Of a stretch of DNA of 5,171 nt, positions 1-5,160 are shown piece after piece. This DNA comes from an uncultured Eubacteriales bacterium (lineage in GTDB: Bacteria; Bacillota_A; Clostridia; Christensenellales; Aristaeellaceae), in assembly GCA_902766515.1 (NCBI GenBank), contig CACXEB010000306.1, forward strand, positions 1 through 5,171, written 5' to 3'. The first letter of the stretch is position 1, and the number at the start of each line of letters is the position of its first letter. The translations under genes were made by a program, and so were the position numbers. The notes beneath the pieces are model-generated. The model was not told the origin of the DNA. It saw nothing but the letters and a program-made list of their open reading frames with translations, and ran no database searches.

Positions 1-221
1 AAATGATCAAGGCTGTCTGCGCCGCTTATGTCAATCTCCAGTTCATGCCCACCGGCGGCATCAACGCGGAAAACGTGAAGGATTACCTGAAGTATGACCG
101 CATTGTTGCCTGCGGCGGCAGCTGGATGGTCAGCGGCGCGCTCGTGAAGGAAGGCAGATTCGACGAAATCGAACGCCTCGTCCGCGAAGCCGCGGGGATT
201 GTGAAAGAAATCAGGGGGTAA
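1..221 (+). CDS. eda: KDPG/KHG aldolase (2-dehydro-3-deoxyphosphogluconate aldolase / 4-hydroxy-2-oxoglutarate aldolase), C-terminal part
   Basis: This is the 3' end of a class I aldolase gene; the 5' part lies outside the window and the reading frame enters at base 3. The family splits 2-keto-3-deoxy-6-phosphogluconate into pyruvate and glyceraldehyde 3-phosphate in the cytoplasm, in the Entner-Doudoroff and hexuronate degradation routes. The visible 70 or so residues carry two family hallmarks: FMPTGGI, the phosphate-binding strand and loop, and GGSWMV, matching GGSWLV in the E. coli enzyme. They are followed by the usual C-terminal helix (FDEIERLVREAAGIVKEI). The Schiff-base lysine should lie upstream of the window and cannot be checked. 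The stop codon TAA is at 219-221. A hairpin terminator follows 112 bp later, so eda is probably the last gene of a plus-strand unit, convergent with the minus-strand operon. An ATG in the ORF at base 3 is internal, not the start. Confidence 0.93.
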   Translation, partial: MIKAVCAAYVNLQFMPTGGINAENVKDYLKYDRIVACGGSWMVSGALVKEGRFDEIERLVREAAGIVKEIRG

Positions 222-333
222 ATATGATCCCGGTACCGGGTGCGTATCCCGGGAACCCCAGGGTGGAAATGCCGGCGCGCATGTGACGCTGAACGTTGGG
301 ATATGGATGACTTTTTCGGGATCGGCAATCATG

Positions 334-376
334 AAGGCGCTGCTGCAGAAGACAGAACCTGCAGCAGCGCCTTTTT
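334..376 (+). terminator. Intrinsic terminator between convergent eda and TIR genes
   Basis: A perfect 15-bp stem (334-348 AAGGCGCTGCTGCAG pairing with 359-373) closes a 10-nt loop and runs straight into TTTTT at 372-376 on the plus strand. This is a textbook Rho-independent terminator for eda. The hairpin starts 8 bp past the stop of the minus-strand TIR gene, so it could also stop that transcript. On the minus strand, however, the stem is followed by CATGATT rather than a T-run, so termination in that direction should be weaker. Confidence 0.92.
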
Positions 377-380
377 GTGC

Positions 381-1706
381 TTAAAACAGAATATTGAGAA
401 TGACGAAAACATAGGAGGCGGTCAAGCCGATGTCGGGGTCTGCGCCCGACGAGTTCACCGATATGACGAGCACGGCGACAAAGCACAGGAATATATCGAG
501 CAGGATCCGTTTGATGCTCTTCTTCCTGTCGCGTTTCCAGATCAATGGGATCGCGGCCAGGGACGCTGCCAGACTGATCAGAATCAAGGTGCTGCTGCCC
601 GGGGAAAAAGCGACGGTCATCAGCAGCGTAAAGGCAACGCTGAGGATGTGGAGGATCGTGACGAGCGTTTTCCAGAAGGACGCTGTGGCTTTCGGCGGTT
701 CATCGGGTGCTATGGCTGCTGTCACCGTGGGGAGAATGGCGACGGGCACCGGCGGGGGAGCCGCGCGCTGGGCCTTCTTGCCGGCATCCTGTGTCTGCGG
801 CTGCCGCTGATCCTTGCCGCACAGTTTCATGACGCCGCGCGTCAGATCCTGGAGCCATCCGAGCTTGGACATGTCCTGGCCTTGCAGGCGCCGGAATTCC
901 GGGGGCATTTCGGAAATCCCGATGCCTTTGTAGCAGGGCACAAGGTGCTTCGTCCGGTCGCTTTCCATCATCTCCAGATAACGCGACCATTCATTTTTGA
1001 CCCAGGCGGCATTCAGACGCGCTTTGCTGGTGAACACGGCAAGCATGACCCGGGCTGACTGGAGGGCGGCATAGATATAGGGCTCATATTCCTGGCCCAA
1101 TTTGTCCTCCAGGGTGATCCGGGCAAAAAAGACCTTCAGCCCCCGAGCCGTCAGCGCGTCATGAATGTCATGCGCCAGGACGCTGTCCTCTGTCCGCTGC
1201 CCGTCCTCGTAGGTTTCCTTGTAGCAGATGAATACGTCATAGGGTGTCTCGCTTTCGACGATCCGGAAAATACCCCGCTGGATCGCGTCGATCCGGCCGG
1301 CTTCCTGTGTATAGTACGCCCGCGCCGCGGTGTGCGCATACCGGAGGGCCTGCAGATAATCCCCGTCTTCCAGAATGGACGCGGCCAGGGTGCGGTGGCA
1401 TGTCGGGATCTTCCGGCCTGTTTGGGGTTCGTCCACATATTCGATACCGTATCTGCACAGGCACCGGCCCCAATAGGCTTCCGCTTCGTACGGGAACTCA
1501 TCGGCGACGGCCGCGTAGACGGCCGCTGCCTGATCGAATTCCGACTCCATCCGCAGTCGGTTTGCCTCATTGAACAGATCGGTCTTCCGCTCATTGCCGG
1601 CGGCGGGGATCGTCTGGACGGTTCCGCAGTAGGCGCATCTGCACAGGGCTGAACCTGTCTGGATGTCAAGGTCCCCGCCGCACATTTTGCACTTGAAAAC
1701 GTTCAT
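381..1706 (-). CDS. Zinc-ribbon / helical repeat / TIR domain protein with C-terminal membrane segments
   Basis: The protein has 441 residues from the chosen start. Residues 6-27 form a zinc ribbon (C6-x2-C9 and C24-x2-C27). Residues 40-150 are alpha-helical and TPR-like (EFDQAAAVY, AYWGRCLCRYGIEYV). Residues 155-285 are a TIR domain: YDVFICYKE opens it, LEDKLGQEYEPYIYAAL follows, then WVKNEWSRYLE. E208 in the EYEP stretch lines up with the catalytic glutamate of SARM1-type TIR NADases, so NAD-directed activity is possible but inferred. An Ala/Pro-rich linker (about 300-340) leads to four predicted membrane segments (about 345-367, 372-391, 400-417, 428-441). This zinc-ribbon/TIR arrangement is widespread in Clostridia with variable C-termini, and its role is mostly unknown. 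The second ATG (1706) is preferred because AAGGAG lies 6 nt before it; the ATG at 1721 overlaps that site. It sits 42 bp after the flavoprotein gene and is probably last in the operon. Confidence 0.88.
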   Translation of the reverse strand: MNVFKCKMCGGDLDIQTGSALCRCAYCGTVQTIPAAGNERKTDLFNEANRLRMESEFDQAAAVYAAVADEFPYEAEAYWGRCLCRYGIEYVDEPQTGRKIPTCHRTLAASILEDGDYLQALRYAHTAARAYYTQEAGRIDAIQRGIFRIVESETPYDVFICYKETYEDGQRTEDSVLAHDIHDALTARGLKVFFARITLEDKLGQEYEPYIYAALQSARVMLAVFTSKARLNAAWVKNEWSRYLEMMESDRTKHLVPCYKGIGISEMPPEFRRLQGQDMSKLGWLQDLTRGVMKLCGKDQRQPQTQDAGKKAQRAAPPPVPVAILPTVTAAIAPDEPPKATASFWKTLVTILHILSVAFTLLMTVAFSPGSSTLILISLAASLAAIPLIWKRDRKKSIKRILLDIFLCFVAVLVISVNSSGADPDIGLTASYVFVILNILF

Positions 1707-1712
1707 GCCTGT

Positions 1713-1718
1713 CTCCTT
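1713..1718 (-). promoter_or_regulatory. Ribosome binding site that sets the TIR gene start
   Basis: The minus strand reads AAGGAG here, 6 nt upstream of the ATG at 1706. An in-frame ATG at 1721 lies directly at the 5' side of this site and has no Shine-Dalgarno sequence of its own, so the longer reading (five extra residues) is unlikely. Confidence 0.85.
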
Positions 1719-1748
1719 CATGTCAAACCGTCCCGGCGGTCCGCTGCC

Positions 1749-3116
1749 TCAATGCGTCTGATCATCGGTTCTGCCTGCCTCGTCCAGCACTTTCCGATAG
1801 GGACCGGTCATGCCTTCCGTGATCCTTCCGCCGAGCTTTTTGCGCAGTCGGGCGTTGTTCATCATACCGCCGACGAGATACATGGCCATCATCCTGCCGC
1901 GCTTTTTCTGCGGGAAAGCATAGAAGCCGTGCTGTTTGTAGAACTTGTGGTCCGCCCGCATCAGGCCCTGCATCTGCCAGATCAGGTCGCGGAAGATCTT
2001 CAGCCCGCCCACGCCGTAAAAATCCTTGGGCGGCTGGTAGTGCCGGGTGATCGCATAGCAGAGGGTTTCGGCCAGCTGGTCAATGGCGCGGTCCGGGTCG
2101 TGCTGGTTGCAGGCGATGCCTGCCAGCGTGTTGCCGCCCACCTGCGCCCGCGCTTCCATCAGCATCCTCAGGTTTGGTTCCGCGTCCAGGCACCCGTCGA
2201 CCAGGTACCCCACCGGCTTGCCCATGGTGACGGTGCGATGGCCGTTGCAGAACTGCCGGTCGTCGAACAGCTTGAACCGATAGCCCATGCTGTGGTCTTT
2301 GACGGTATAGGCATATACCAGGCCGTCCGCCGACTGGATATGCTCCCTCAGGTAGCTGTCGAAACCGTCCTTGTATACGCATTGCCCGTCTGCGGCGCAG
2401 TGGAAGCAGCCCAGGCAGCCGCCGGCAAAGGGAAACTCCTGAATGTCGATGATCTCCGTCTCGCAGGGCAGACGGTTCTTCAGCCGCTCGCACATGGCCT
2501 GCAGCCGGTTTTCTGCCGAATGGGCGCCATCCGCGACGATGACGATCCGTTTCGGTGCGTCAACCGCCAGCCGCTCCGCCCGGGCGGTCGTCCTTTCGGG
2601 TGCCCCGCACGCGGGCCGGGCAGCCGCGGGCTCCTGGAAGCCGTGGTCCATATTCCAGAGGACATAGCGGAAGAATGCCAGCGCTTCCTGCTGCCCTTTG
2701 TCATGCAGCAGGTCATCCATGTCCGCCGACAGGCCGCGGATGTATCTGAGCCCGAGGTCGGCGCAGTTGTCCTGGATGAACCGGTGGGCGGTCACATCGT
2801 AGAAATGCTTGGATGTGCTGAGCTGCGTCGCGTATTTGCCGCTGAGATCCATCCCGCTTTCCTTGACCAGTTCGATGAACCGGTGCAGCTGTGCCGGTAC
2901 CAGGAAGGTATAGACCGGATAGCAGAAAACGATCAGGTCGGCCTTTTTCAGCGCTTCCATCCACGCGCCGGTATCCTGCTCCATCTTCCGGATCTGCTGT
3001 CCTACATGCAGGATCTCATAATCATGCTCCGGAAAATGCTTCCGGATAAACAGCATGGTGTACAGCGTGATGCTGTCCTTTCCTGCGGGGGAGCCGTTCA
3101 ACACAAGGATATTCAT
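1749..3116 (-). CDS. Two-domain flavodoxin-fold iron-sulfur flavoprotein (NAD(P)H-dependent oxidoreductase family)
   Basis: The 455-residue protein is two flavodoxin-like FMN-reductase modules in tandem. The first (about 1-160) starts with MNILVLNGSP, the FMN phosphate-binding loop, and has YPVYTFLVPAQLHRFIELV as the partner loop. An Ala/Arg/Pro-rich linker (about 161-188) follows. The second (about 189-360) opens with RIVIVAD and carries C234-x2-C237-x2-C240-x5-C246, the compact cysteine motif that binds [4Fe-4S] in iron-sulfur flavoproteins, then FDDRQFCNGHR. The C-terminal 90 residues are basic (QKKRGR, LRKK). From memory, closely similar double-length proteins occur widely in Clostridia without a known substrate. 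The enzyme is presumably a cytoplasmic electron-transfer flavoprotein. The start is supported by AAGGAG at 3130-3125 with 8-nt spacing. It lies 86 bp after the radical SAM gene with no terminator between. It might reduce the radical SAM clusters, but that is inference. Confidence 0.88.
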   Translation of the reverse strand: MNILVLNGSPAGKDSITLYTMLFIRKHFPEHDYEILHVGQQIRKMEQDTGAWMEALKKADLIVFCYPVYTFLVPAQLHRFIELVKESGMDLSGKYATQLSTSKHFYDVTAHRFIQDNCADLGLRYIRGLSADMDDLLHDKGQQEALAFFRYVLWNMDHGFQEPAAARPACGAPERTTARAERLAVDAPKRIVIVADGAHSAENRLQAMCERLKNRLPCETEIIDIQEFPFAGGCLGCFHCAADGQCVYKDGFDSYLREHIQSADGLVYAYTVKDHSMGYRFKLFDDRQFCNGHRTVTMGKPVGYLVDGCLDAEPNLRMLMEARAQVGGNTLAGIACNQHDPDRAIDQLAETLCYAITRHYQPPKDFYGVGGLKIFRDLIWQMQGLMRADHKFYKQHGFYAFPQKKRGRMMAMYLVGGMMNNARLRKKLGGRITEGMTGPYRKVLDEAGRTDDQTH

Positions 3117-3202
3117 TCGGGGGTCTCCTTTTTTCGGCTTGATTCTTTATCTGCAATGCCGGTTTCCTGCGATGAGGCGCGGTGAAAGCCGGTGGGGGCC
3201 GG

Positions 3203-4507
3203 TCAGGCGTCATCGTCATCCGGCATGTCCGCTTCGCTCAATCGCCGCAGAAAAGCCGGCAGCGCCAGGTCCCTGATCTCCCGGCAGTGCGTGTCCTGGA
3301 CCGGGCAGGCGGCAAAGGGCGTGCAGATGGGCAGGTAGGGACATGACCGGCATTTTTCGCGGGGGCGGTCCATCCTGCAGAAAGACCGCCTGGCGTCAGG
3401 CAGGGTGACATCGTTCCGGATATCGCCGAAGCGGGCGGCCTGGGGACAGCGTTCGCAGGCATAGAGGCTGCCGTCCGGACAGATGGCGACCCGGTTCATA
3501 TCCGCCATGCAGTGCGTTGCATGGAAATGCCCGTTGCCGCACAGCGACTGAGCGTATGCGAATCCCTCCTGCCCCAGGGCGTCGTTGGCCGCCATGACGC
3601 GCTGCCACATGGCGATATCGTCCGGCCCCGTCCTCACTTTGTCCAGGGGACACAGATAGACGCCGACGCGCGACCGGTCGCGGACCGCTGCTTTCAGGTC
3701 AGTAAAAAAAGCGTTCAGCCCATCCCAGTTGTCGCTGTCCACGTTGCAGCGGATGGTCACGCGGATCCCCGCGTCTGCCAGCAAGCCGGCCGCGTTCAGT
3801 ACGGTGTGGTACTGGTCCCGGTTCAGGGGATAGCGTTTGCGGCGTATGTAATCCGCTTCATCACTGTCCATGGAAAGCTGGATTTTGCGGAGATTCCAGG
3901 GACCGGCCATCCGCCGGCGGATGAGTTCCTGCGTGATCACGCTGCCATTGGTGATCATGGATGATTTGAAGGCGATGCCCGCCTCCGCCAGGCCGCCGCA
4001 GACGGCGTCGATGATCTCCGGGCAAAGCAGCGGCTCGCCGCCGAACCAGTCCACGCGGACGGTTTCATCCGCGTGCGTTTCCGTGATAAAGCGCACGGTC
4101 TGGCGGACGATGTCCGGCGTCATGGTTGTCTGGGCCATGCCCTGCTCATAGCAGTAAACGCAGCGCGCGTTGCAGCGTGTGGTCGGCAGGATGGTGTAGC
4201 CGTGATAAGCGGACCTGATCTGCAGCGCGCGCGCCAGGGTCAGGAGACCCATGTAAAAACGGCACTCATCCTTCCCTTCCGGGACCAGGAAGAAGCTTCT
4301 GATCAGGCCGTCATAGCCTTCGCCGGCGCGGACCGTCCCGGGCAGGTCTGTTTCGAGGCATTGCTGCGTCAGGGTATTCCATACGCGGCCGCCGGACTGC
4401 CGGACGAACTGGGAAGGCCTGTAAACCACGCCGGCTTCAGGCTTTTGCGGCGGCAGAAGCTTCTGAAGGAACGCGTCCGGTTTTTTGATTTCCTTGATGA
4501 TGGGCAT
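3203..4507 (-). CDS. Radical SAM/SPASM enzyme, probable peptide maturase
   Basis: The protein has 434 residues. The radical SAM signature is C112-x3-C116-x2-C119 (TTRCNARCVYCYE), followed by the GGEP motif at 156-159, which helps bind S-adenosylmethionine. The C-terminal third is a SPASM region rich in cysteine: C333-x12-G-x4-C351, C354, C377, C386-x2-C389-x5-C395, C401 and C408, enough ligands for two auxiliary Fe-S clusters. Residues 1-100 (RPSQFVRQSGGRVWNTLT and on) look like the N-terminal domain common in peptide-modifying members. Such enzymes usually form thioether or carbon-carbon crosslinks in a small peptide, and a 49-residue peptide gene lies just upstream. An anaerobic sulfatase-type maturase is less likely because no sulfatase is nearby. 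The ORF extends upstream to 4654, but that would cross a terminator and overlap the peptide gene. The ATG at 4507 has GGAG 9 nt upstream; the ATG at 4513 is only 3 nt away. Confidence 0.9.
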   Translation of the reverse strand: MPIIKEIKKPDAFLQKLLPPQKPEAGVVYRPSQFVRQSGGRVWNTLTQQCLETDLPGTVRAGEGYDGLIRSFFLVPEGKDECRFYMGLLTLARALQIRSAYHGYTILPTTRCNARCVYCYEQGMAQTTMTPDIVRQTVRFITETHADETVRVDWFGGEPLLCPEIIDAVCGGLAEAGIAFKSSMITNGSVITQELIRRRMAGPWNLRKIQLSMDSDEADYIRRKRYPLNRDQYHTVLNAAGLLADAGIRVTIRCNVDSDNWDGLNAFFTDLKAAVRDRSRVGVYLCPLDKVRTGPDDIAMWQRVMAANDALGQEGFAYAQSLCGNGHFHATHCMADMNRVAICPDGSLYACERCPQAARFGDIRNDVTLPDARRSFCRMDRPREKCRSCPYLPICTPFAACPVQDTHCREIRDLALPAFLRRLSEADMPDDDDA

Positions 4508-4516
4508 GGGCATTAT

Positions 4517-4521
4517 CTCCG
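4517..4521 (-). promoter_or_regulatory. Ribosome binding site that sets the radical SAM gene start
   Basis: The minus strand reads CGGAG, 9 nt before the ATG at 4507 and 3 nt before the in-frame ATG at 4513. Normal spacing favours 4507. It is a weaker match than the AAGGAG sites of the other three genes, which fits lower translation of the maturase than of the peptide. Confidence 0.7.
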
Positions 4522-4539
4522 AAAACAGGCGTTGTGATG

Positions 4540-4575
4540 AAAAAAAGGGCGGCTCTGCCACTGCCAAAGCCGTCC
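4540..4575 (-). terminator. Intrinsic terminator between the peptide gene and the radical SAM gene
   Basis: On the minus strand CGGCTTTG (4572-4565) pairs with CAGAGCCG (4557-4550) around a 7-nt loop; one pair is a G-T wobble. Two further G-C pairs extend the stem past one mismatch. A run of seven T (4546-4540) follows. It begins 26 bp after the peptide stop codon. Only about 30 bp separate it from the radical SAM start, leaving no room for another promoter, so the downstream genes must depend on read-through or on a promoter inside the peptide region. This would set a high peptide-to-enzyme ratio. Confidence 0.85.
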
Positions 4576-4601
4576 GGTACTTGCTGCGCGATAAGGATCG
4601 A

Positions 4602-4751
4602 TCACTTGCCGCTGTTGGTGTATGTGTTGCCGCTGGCGTCCTGCCAGCTGACATTCCAGGCCAGGATCACTTCACAGCTGCCGCTGGTCAGGATGGTGTC
4701 TTCATGGTCCATGCGGATCACTTCCATCTCGGGCTTGACATACTTTTCCAT
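4602..4751 (-). CDS. Small peptide, probable precursor substrate of the radical SAM enzyme
   Basis: The peptide has 49 residues and no signal peptide or membrane segment. The start is fixed by AAGGAG (4765-4760) 8 nt upstream of the ATG. The N-terminal half is charged (MEKYVKPEMEVIRMDHED) and resembles a leader. It passes through TILTSGS to a C-terminal half rich in small and polar residues with a single cysteine (C26), two tryptophans (W32, W36), one tyrosine (Y44), and the triplets WQD (36-38) and YTN (44-46). Aromatic-x-x triplets of this kind are crosslinked by three-residue cyclophane-forming radical SAM/SPASM enzymes; a lone cysteine could alternatively make one thioether. It is the first gene after a strong promoter and is followed by a terminator, as expected for a highly expressed precursor. 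I do not recognise a named family; small Clostridial peptides with a similar YxxPxMEVI start exist to my recollection. Precursor function is inferred from context. Confidence 0.8.
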   Translation of the reverse strand: MEKYVKPEMEVIRMDHEDTILTSGSCEVILAWNVSWQDASGNTYTNSGK

Positions 4752-4876
4752 AAAACATACTCCTTTTCGAAGAATGACAGGCTGAATCATGAGAAAAAGG
4801 GGAACCAACTGTCCTCCCTCCCCGGAAAGGCCGGGTACGGAAAAACCGCCGTACACCCCACGCGGTGTACAGACAC
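4752..4876 (-). other. 5' leader of the peptide operon transcript
   Basis: This is the untranslated stretch of about 125 nt between the predicted transcription start (about 4876, seven bases after the -10 box) and the peptide ATG. It contains short self-complementary segments: GTACACC/GGTGTAC (4851-4870), GTACGG/CCGTAC (4835-4854) and CCCGG/CCGGG (4821-4835). The first two share bases 4851-4854 and cannot form together. The ribosome binding site lies at 4765-4760. No known riboswitch class was recognised. Confidence 0.6.
4851..4870. promoter_or_regulatory. Inverted repeat just after the promoter (possible operator or leader hairpin)
   Basis: A perfect 7-bp inverted repeat, GTACACC-N6-GGTGTAC, lies at about +7 to +26 relative to the predicted transcription start. 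As DNA it has the look of a repressor operator; as RNA it would be the first hairpin of the leader. GTAC recurs every 16 bp (4835, 4851, 4867). No regulator gene lies in the window, so the protein that would bind is unknown. Confidence 0.5.
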
Positions 4877-4882
4877 GAGCCT

Positions 4883-4911
4883 ATTTTATCAAATGAGACC
4901 TTGCTTGTCAA
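4883..4911 (-). promoter_or_regulatory. Sigma-70/SigA-type promoter for the peptide operon
   Basis: The minus strand has a perfect -35 box TTGACA (4911-4906), a 17-bp spacer and a -10 box TAAAAT (4888-4883), one base from consensus. It points at the peptide gene and predicts a start near 4876. It is the only promoter in the window this close to consensus, so strong basal expression is expected unless the adjacent inverted repeat represses it. Confidence 0.88.
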
Positions 4912-5055
4912 TCCTGTCCCGGCAGCGATTCATGATTTCCCGCGGGAGTCCTTACTGTTCACGGGTGCCGCAAAGGAGGAAAAGAAAAGACGTGAAAGAG
5001 AAACGACAGGATAACCTCCGGCGTCAATTCACTCAGCCCAACGACGTACCAACCT

Positions 5056-5160
5056 GTCCTCTTCGGCACGGAATCCCAGCGTCCGCCGGTTCATCCGGCG
5101 GATGAGGCCGCAGGCCGAACCGTAGGCGATGGGATGGGAGTGCCGCAGAGGACGTGCCGA
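5056..5160. repeat. Nested inverted-repeat region, possible structured RNA or palindromic repeat element
   Basis: Outer arms 5056-5069 and 5140-5153 pair over 14 positions with one mismatch. Inside, ATCCCA (5073-5078) pairs with TGGGAT (5130-5135), and 5080-5089 pairs with 5095-5104 (core TCCGCCGG/CCGGCGGA) around a TTCAT loop. GGCC (5106-5109) can pair with GGCC (5113-5116). A competing 8-bp pairing joins TCGGCACG (5063-5070) to CGTGCCGA (5153-5160). The nested order gives a closed multi-branched fold, which is unusual for chance sequence. Reading frames crossing it are short or lack good starts, so I see no convincing protein gene from 4912 to the window end. It could be a noncoding RNA, a dispersed repeat or the edge of a mobile element; strand and limits are unknown. 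Confidence 0.55.

Noticed and set aside
240..1058. Plus-strand open frame of 272 codons crossing the terminator and the TIR gene
   Set aside because: It runs through the hairpin terminator and antisense to the TIR protein, and its product is low-complexity with no family features.
1724..1729. TTGACA on the minus strand before the TIR gene, a possible -35 box
   Set aside because: No -10 box lies 16-18 bp downstream; that position falls at the start of the coding sequence. It is probably a chance match.
1752..3185. Long plus-strand open frame (477 codons) opposite the flavoprotein gene
   Set aside because: It is antisense to a gene with clear flavodoxin and Fe-S motifs, its translation has no recognisable domain, and no ribosome binding site supports its start. 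Long antisense frames are common in GC-rich coding DNA.
3117..3202. 86-bp gap between the radical SAM and flavoprotein genes as a promoter or terminator region
   Set aside because: I see no stem with a T-run and no paired -35/-10 boxes. An AT-rich GATAAAG stretch alone is not enough for a promoter call.
4508..4654. N-terminal extension of the radical SAM gene up to 4654
   Set aside because: It would overlap the peptide gene in another frame and cross an intrinsic terminator. The extra residues have no domain character, and the start at 4507 has a properly spaced Shine-Dalgarno site.
4752..4856. Upstream in-frame extension of the small peptide to a GTG at 4856
   Set aside because: The GTG has no ribosome binding site, while the ATG at 4751 has AAGGAG at ideal spacing. 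The extension corresponds to the hairpin-containing leader.
4485..5105. Plus-strand open frame of 206 codons over the peptide gene and leader
   Set aside because: It is antisense to the peptide gene, its promoter and the terminator, and has no domain or ribosome binding site.
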